In this document: positions 58,066 to 64,000 of the stretch, in pieces
Layout of the letters: the number at the start of each line of letters is the position of its first letter
How positions within the stretch are numbered: the first letter of the stretch is position 1
Origin: Perognathus longimembris pacificus
Taxonomy: Eukaryota; Chordata; Mammalia; Rodentia; Heteromyidae
Assembly (NCBI RefSeq): GCF_023159225.1
Contig: NC_063164.1
Location: forward strand, 71,285,300-71,349,299
Length of the DNA: 64,000 nt
Direction: 5' to 3'
The notes under the pieces: generated by a model
Seen by the model: only the letters and a program-made list of their open reading frames with translations
Database searches by the model: none
What the model was told of the DNA's origin: nothing
Made by a program: the position numbers and the translations under genes

Positions 58066-59348
58066 CAACTGTTAAAAGGAGTTTTGCAATGTGGCTAAAA
58101 ACACCCAGATGGACTTAAGAGATTCAAAAAGGAGACCTAAATCTGTCCACTTTTAAAGTCACACTAGAAGCCATGGTAAGCATGTTTTCACGAAAGCATC
58201 AAATCCATTCTCTGGGAACACTCCATGTAAATTAACAGTGTGTCTAAACAGATGTGTCCTAGCAAATATGCCCTGCCCTGGGAGGAACAGCATCATGTCC
58301 CAGGGGACATCTCATGAAAGTCACTGCAGGGACAGAGAAGCTAATTCTGACTTCACATGTAATGTGCAAGGGAAAGTACTACTTTTATGTCTAGCCCAGG
58401 TCCACAGCTACTTTCCCTCTAGTAGCTCCCAAACTTAGATCTGCTAATAATAAATGAGACCTATGTATGCTTATTCCATTTGCTACCAGACTGCTGGATT
58501 CATAAGGGAGGATTCCAAGAGGCAGAGAATGGGAGCAACTCTTCCTACCTGTGAGAGAAACCAAATCTTTTTTTTTTTTTTAATCAGGTTCTGCCTCAAA
58601 GAACAAATGCCCCAGGGTGGGGCAGGGGGAACTCATTTACAAAATTCTAGACTCCTGTACATTCCCAGCTCTTGGTAAAAACCAAATTCAGTGTGACACA
58701 GTAAACAGTTAAAAACAAGGAGCCTGGAGCCTGTTTTGAATCACAGACCACCAATTACTCTTGTGTGACCCTGAGCATGTTATTTGGCCTTTCTGCCAAG
58801 TTACTTTTCCTCATCTGCAAAATGGAGAGGAGGGCATACCAACCACAATTAGCTCACATGGTCACATTAACGACAGAAATAAATGGGATAATATACATAA
58901 AGCTCTTCTACAAACATTTTGACTGCTCTGTTAGACTTGCAGTGTAGTGCAAGTATCAAAAACGAACAGAACACCACTGGGCAAAGAAGAAATGACTCTT
59001 CAGGAAATAGGTCCAGAAAGGTCTGTGAGGAAAAGAGTTACACATGTACTACCTGCAGTTTTAAGTATCAGCTAGCTAGACATTCTACTAACCTACAATT
59101 ATCCCCAACACATCAATGCCTAGACTTGTGCTGGGATGGATTGGGAAAGACAGAAACAAATTTCAAAAAGAGGCAATCTTTAACTCTACAGAGGTGAAAA
59201 GCACTTCCTCTTTAATCATCCTCACTTTCTAAGCTAAAGTGCTGTTTGGGGAAGGAAATTTAGCACTAAAGAAAGTCTGCTGGTGTGAGGCATTTTAGAG
59301 GAGTGTTTTCTACCACCTCTCTATTCGAAATGATAGAATGGATCAAGA

Positions 59349-59425
59349 GAACCTAGGGTAGCTCATTGGGAGAGCACTTGCCTAACATGAATGAGGTCTG
59401 AGTTCAGTAAATAATACTGGAAACA
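59349..59425 (+). mobile_element. Degenerate ID SINE
   Basis: CTAGGGTAGCTCATTGGGAG, AGCACTTGCCTAACATGAAT and TGAGTTCAGTAAATAATACTGG follow the ID order with a damaged B box; an A-rich tail follows. Confidence 0.6.
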
Positions 59426-60382
59426 TAAAATCAAATAAATAATGAAAACAGAAAAGATCAACCAATATGAAACTACCATTGTACACCAAAGAATCTGTTA
59501 CATGCAGTATTCCACACTGGACAGTTTTATCATTAATAAGACTGTTAATACAGCTGAACATATTCTTATTTTGCTATGTATTAATTCCTTGAAACCTAGT
59601 GATCAATAAATGAAAATCAGAAGTGAAAACAACTTGATTTCTCAACTATCAGGGTAAAATGAGATATATTAATCCTTTACATGTTATGTCCAGAGCCCAA
59701 AACAATAGAACCTTGTTTGGCTTGCTTTTCACAAATTTCAGAAGAATGTTTTGGTTTGTAGTTACAAATTCATGAAAAGCAAACAGTACCCACTTCCATT
59801 CAAATCTGAAAAGCACTGTACAATAGGAAAGGATACAATATAGAAGTAAGACTATCTTATAACACTATTTTGAAGACACCTGTAAACTACAATAAAGAAA
59901 AATAGCCTAAGCTACTTTCAAAACTGTCATGTCTAAGCACCATACAGCGTCCTCCATGCAGCCTCCCATAGTGGTTCTTGGGCTCCTCTGTCCTATGGCC
60001 ACAGTAATCTTGGACATCTTTTCTCCCCTGCGGTCCATCCTTCCTTTTCTCTTTATTCCTTTCATAGTTATATGCAATGGGTGTATCTTAATTTGTCATT
60101 TTTAGAAAGTAATGATTTAACCAAAGTTACAAGTAGAATGTTCACTAAATAAATATTATTTCTAAATAAACAGTGGTCCACGTGACAATTTAGGCACTGT
60201 AGGGATTTCTGTGCTTAAGTGACTGAATCTATGCAATAGCCACATTTTGTATTCAAGGTAAATTCTGTAAGAAAGGAAATGTGCTGTGACTTCTGAAGCA
60301 ATCCAGAAAAACAATTGCTCCCAGGAAGGGTTTGACCTTCCTCCATCCCTTCTGCTGACCTGGACTTCCTTTGCCTTGCTTC

Positions 60383-60497
60383 TTTTTTTGTTTGTTTGTT
60401 GCCATCCTGGGGTTTGAACTCAGAGCTTGAGTGCAGTCTCTGAGCTTTTATTTCACTCAAGGCTAGCACTCTACCACTTGAGCTGCAGCTCCACTTC
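60383..60497 (-). mobile_element. Geo-type right monomer, reverse, standing alone
   Basis: TTGCCATCCTGGGGTTTGAA, CTCAGAGCTTGAGTGCAGTC, ACTCAAGGCTAGCACTCTAC, CACTTGAGCTGCAGCTCCAC are the reverse complement of the SINE right monomer. No left monomer is visible on its right side, so it is truncated or monomeric. Confidence 0.75.
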
Positions 60498-60941
60498 ATT
60501 ATCTTCTCTCTGTTCAGGCACTGCTGGCCCAAACCTAAGCTTACCAGTGACATCACTGCAGTTCTGGAGATGGCTTTTCCAGAACTAAATAAGTGCTGGT
60601 CCCCAGAGGCCACAGAGTCATCAGAGCATAAAGTAACATCTCTTGCTTGTGATAAGATGTCACTACAACAGATGCCTCCCAAGAGCAATCCAGCCAACCC
60701 CAGGTCATCAAGAAAAGTGTACTCCCATGGGTATTGCTGTTAGGACAGAGAAGATGGACTATTCATCCTGCCCTACAGCAGAAATAATTGCATGTCAGAA
60801 CATGTAAGAAGAACCCTGAGTTCGTTCCAAGTATAAATCACCAACAACCAATCAATTCCTCTGTCAGTTGATGTATGATGATGGCACAGGGGTGGGATAC
60901 AGCAACATTCCCAAGTCCTCACTTCCTCTTTATAACCCAGG

Positions 60942-60946
<5 letters not shown>

Positions 60947-60982
<36 letters not shown>
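60947..60982. repeat. (AC)n microsatellite
   Basis: About 18 AC units, 124 bp to the left of a (GT)n run, with which it is complementary. Confidence 0.95.
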
Positions 60983-60985
<3 letters not shown>

Positions 60986-61106
60986 GGCCTGACCTTGAGA
61001 ATACCCACTAGCATCAATATTCTAATTTAAAACGGTTGACCAAACAGTTATATTATTCATTTGAAATTCACATAAAGCAGGAGGAAAGCCAGGGACAGAG
61101 GGAAGG

Positions 61107-61111
61107 GGTGT

Positions 61112-61156
<45 letters not shown>
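61107..61156. repeat. (GT)n microsatellite
   Basis: About 25 GT units with one TTTG interruption near 61117. It forms an inverted pair with the (AC)n at 60947-60982. Confidence 0.95.
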
Positions 61157-61157
<1 letters not shown>

Positions 61158-61574
61158 ATGGAAAATCCCAAGACATTTGAATCCCAGATCTCATTGTTCT
61201 ACAAACCACCTTTGCAAAGGATTCATCTCCTTTATTTCAAAGCTAGATTCATTGTCAAATAGGACACTCATAAATTCCTGGAGGCTGTAAGGAATTAGTG
61301 GACCCTTTATGGAAAGCAATAGGATAATATTTAATAGGATCACATTAAAGTACTCACAGCATTGTGCCCAGTAAATCTGTTCAGGGAGAATTTATTCTCT
61401 AAAAATAACTCGACAAATGAAAATAGCTCCTGCCTGCAAATGTTCATTAAATAATCACCTACAGTAGGCAGAAGATGGACATCCAACTGTCTAACAACAG
61501 GGGGACAATTAACAACTTGTTATCTATCAACCCAATGGACAATCAAGAAGGAAAAGCATAAAGACATCAAACAA

Positions 61575-61771
61575 GGGAATGGGAATATGGCCTAGTGGCA
61601 AGAGTGCTTGCCTCGTATACATGAAGCCCTGGTTCGATTCCCCAGCACCCTGTATATAGAAAACGGCCAGAAGTGGCACTATGGCTCAAGTGGAAGAGTG
61701 CTAGCCTTGAGCAAAAAGAAGCCAGGGACAGTGCTCAGGCCCTGAGTCAAGCTCCAGGACTGGCCAAAAAA
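61575..61771 (+). mobile_element. IDL-Geo SINE
   Basis: A full dimer with a perfect 15-bp duplication AAAGACATCAAACAA at 61560-61574 and 61772-61786. It is of the GTATACATGAAG / GAGCAAAA subfamily. The start GGGAATGGGAATATGG departs from the usual GGGGCTGGGGATATGG. Confidence 0.93.
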
Positions 61772-61867
61772 AAAGACATCAAACAATACGGAAAGTCATT
61801 CTCAGAGTAAATTCAGTAAAAAGAAAAGAAAAAGGCGTGACTCTATTATGGAATAAAAAACAAAACC

Positions 61868-62088
61868 GGGGCTGGGGATATAGCCTAGTGGCAAGAGTGC
61901 CTGCCTCGGATACACGAGGCCCTAGGTTTGATTCCCCAGCACCACATATACAGAAAACGGCCAGAAGGGGCGCTGTGGCTCAAGTGGCAGAGTGCTAGCC
62001 TTGAGCGGGAAGAAGCCAGGGACAGTGCTCAGGCCCTGAGCCCAAGGCCCAGGACTGGCCAAAAAAACAAAAAAAAAAAAAAAAAAAA
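61868..62088 (+). mobile_element. IDL-Geo SINE with long A-tail
   Basis: A full dimer carrying CTCGGATACACGAGG and GAGCGGGAAG, nearly identical to the copy at 969. The tail is A7CA20. It lies 97 bp after the preceding IDL-Geo in the same orientation but belongs to the other subfamily, so this is a separate insertion. Confidence 0.92.
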
Positions 62089-63229
62089 CAACCAAGAGAA
62101 GAAGGAAGAACAGAAAAATCTAAGCTGGCTGGTGGAGGGTGGTGAGATTCTGGCTGATTGCATTGCTGTTTGCATGTTACCCTTGTTGCATTTTTCACCA
62201 TGTACCAAGCAGAAACAATTCTGTGCAACCCAGATCACAAGGACCTGAGTAGGAACAGGGAAGAACAGAATCAAACTCCTCCAAGCAGCAATGTGGCCTG
62301 CACCTGCGAGCCACCCCCGTCCACCTTCCACACACAAATGCCCACACAAAAGCTGTTTCCTTGGTTTCCTTGACTAAGCATAGTCAAATAGTGCTCTCCT
62401 CACTCCAGGCACTTTTGTCCTGCAGGGCCAAGGGATCTCATTAGAAGGCATTAGAAGGAAATGCATTTCCAGCACAAGAGATTTCATCATCCCCAGCATT
62501 AGCGACAGAAGGTAAGTGGCAGATTTGCAATCACTGCCCTGCTTCTTTGCCTGGAAATTGAAAACAACTCTCCCAGGGAGGTGACACCAGGAGATGTTGG
62601 AGACAGGCCCTGCCAGAGGCAAGACCCAGGGCCTAGAACCCTTCCCCAAGGCTGGTGGCTGAGAATAGGGGATGGTGGAAGAGAGAAAGGCAGAAGAGCT
62701 ATACGGTGGCATTTCTCAGAAAGGATGAACTACTATCATCTTTTGGTGTTCTCAATGTCACTCACTCCAAATGCACCAGAGCCGGGCTGCCACAAGTGGC
62801 TTGTCCTTAATAATTTGTCTTTAATTATATGGTGCTGGGATGGGTTGTTTCTCTCAGTTCTCAGTGGAGGGAGGTAACCTGCAGTATAACAATACTGCAG
62901 GGAGGTTTGAGGATAAGATGGGGAGGGAAAAGGAGCCAGGCTACCCCACACAGCCCTCCTCACCAGCATTCAAAGCTGAAATATTTAAAGCATCTATGCC
63001 GAACTGCAAAGAAATGGAAACGGAAGTAAAGTTCCCATGCGCAAAGTGGATTTCTACCACAACTGCAAAGTAAGGACCACATGGTCCCTCTGCCTACAGA
63101 CTCCCAGAACAGAACTGAGTGTTTTGTAACTCAACACAGTATTGGTTCTATTGCTCTCTGCACAGAATTTTACAAAGTTTGCTGTTATGTTTGTCTGTGT
63201 TTTCCTTCTCACCGTGTGGGGGTAGGAGC

Positions 63230-63540
63230 TACTTTCTCGTACTGAGGCTTGAACTCAGGACCTCACTTTCTAAATTTTAGGTAACAAACAGTACAAGAAA
63301 TGTACCCATGACCTAACGTATGAAACTGTAACTCCTCTGTACATCACTTTGACAATAAATAAGTAATAATTTTTAAAAAGCTGGCATTCTAACACTTGAG
63401 CCATGCCTCTACTTCCAGCTTTTTGTTAGTTACTTGGAAATAAAGAGCTCTCCAGCTTATTCTGCCCAGGCTGTCTCTGGGCCTCTATTCTCAGCCTTCT
63501 CCAGTGTAGGACTGTGGGTGTGAACCACAGCAACCAGCTT
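63230..63540 (-). mobile_element. Reversed B1/Geo-type SINE interrupted by an L1 3' end
   Basis: CGTACTGAGGCTTGAACTCA (63238-63257) and CTGGCATTCTAACACTTGAG (63382-63401) are two parts of one reversed right monomer. Left-monomer sequence follows (CTGCCCAGGCTGTCTCTGGG, TGTAGGACTGTGGGTGTGAA). Between them, 63280-63376 is a plus-strand L1 3' end (GTACAAGAAATGTACCCATG, AACTCCTCTGTACATCAC, AATAAATAAGTAAT). Confidence 0.7.
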
Positions 63541-63736
63541 CCTTCTTCTAGCAAATCCACAATGACTGACCAAGCTAAGCACTGAGTAGGCCCTCAATAT
63601 ACAGAAGTAATAAAGGAAAAATCAGAACACTGCACTTTAATCTAAGAGCAGTGCTGTCCAAGGGAACTATAATGCCAGCACAAATCAATTTTAAATCTTC
63701 TAGTAGCAACATTTTTTTTAAATAAAAATAAAGTGA

Positions 63737-63845
63737 ATGCCAGTAATTCACACTAATGCCTATAGTTCTAGGTACTCTGGAAGCTGAGTATGGTTCAAGG
63801 CTAGTCCAGAAAGAAAAGTCTGCAAGATTCCATCTCCAAAATAGC
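63737..63845 (+). mobile_element. B1-like/Geo SINE, mainly left half
   Basis: GCCAGTAATTCACACTAATG, CCTATAGTTCTAGGTACTCT, GGAAGCTGAG, AAGTCTGCAAGATTCCATCT, then ATAGCCAGCAAACTCAGGGA, after which similarity stops. Confidence 0.65.
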
Positions 63846-64000
63846 CAGCAAACTCAGGGATAGCAGGCCAGAAAGACTAACAGCACATGTTTTCTCTCAT
63901 ATGTATATGCTAGATCTAAAATATAAATTTTCACATGAAAAAGCACAAAGGGTCATATGCATATACACCATCATGCTGATTAAAGTATGACATATACAGG

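Larger units (their letters stand above)
52000..64000 (-). other. KIF5C: Intron 1, right-hand segment to window edge
   Basis: Non-coding. Between the entered repeats, 52560-55240, 55310-56180, 56530-57340, 58070-59340, 59430-60380, 60500-60940, 61160-61570 and 62090-63225 are unique intronic sequence without a supportable gene. No CpG island or exon 1 coding sequence (expected start MADPAECSIKVM) appears up to the right edge, so the promoter is further away. Frames at 53034-53495, 60215-60697 and 62374-62712 have no family motif. Confidence 0.82.

Noticed and set aside
60215..60697. 160-residue minus frame
   Set aside because: It spans a reversed SINE monomer (60383-60497) and has no domain; chance open frame.

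Overview
The window is mammalian nuclear DNA from inside one protein-coding gene. It is almost certainly from a rodent of the superfamily Geomyoidea (kangaroo rats, pocket mice, pocket gophers). Six short GT-AG exons on the minus strand join in frame into one stretch of a kinesin-1 heavy chain motor domain, and their residues match KIF5C rather than KIF5A or KIF5B. The rodent assignment rests on the repeats. Many copies of a dimeric SINE with a tRNA-Ala/ID-like left half fit the published IDL-Geo family of Geomyoidea. B1-like dimers, single ID elements and L1 copies are also present. The species is not determined.

Layout, left to right (the gene reads right to left): 1-1546 is the 5' part of intron 7. 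Exons 7, 6 and 5 cluster within 1.1 kb (1547-2683), exon 4 is at 6304-6408, exon 3 with the ATP-binding P-loop is at 12635-12708, and exon 2 is at 25941-26031. From 26032 to the right edge is at least 38 kb of intron 1. The first exon, with the start codon and CpG-island promoter, is not in the window, and neither is exon 8, which would begin with switch I. Together the exons encode about 155 residues (roughly Q43 to T196) of a protein near 957 residues long.

The most striking object is a full-length L1 retrotransposon at 14868-21382 in intron 2, antisense to KIF5C. It has a CpG-rich 5'UTR starting with a YY1-type site, an uninterrupted ORF1, an uninterrupted 1275-residue ORF2 with every endonuclease and reverse transcriptase residue I could check, a poly(A) tail and a perfect 14-bp target-site duplication at a TT|AAAA site. 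It looks young and possibly still active.

The rest is intronic sequence with about 35 SINE copies, several old L1 3' ends, one MaLR-type LTR relic and many microsatellites, several of which grew from SINE linkers or tails. The SINEs are the second point of interest. One right-hand monomer is joined to two unrelated left-hand monomers and itself has tRNA-like A and B boxes. Two IDL-Geo subfamilies can be separated by linked diagnostic bases. One 43-bp ID fragment with no A-tail sits between perfect 15-bp target duplications. I found no second gene, no structural RNA gene and no CRISPR array.
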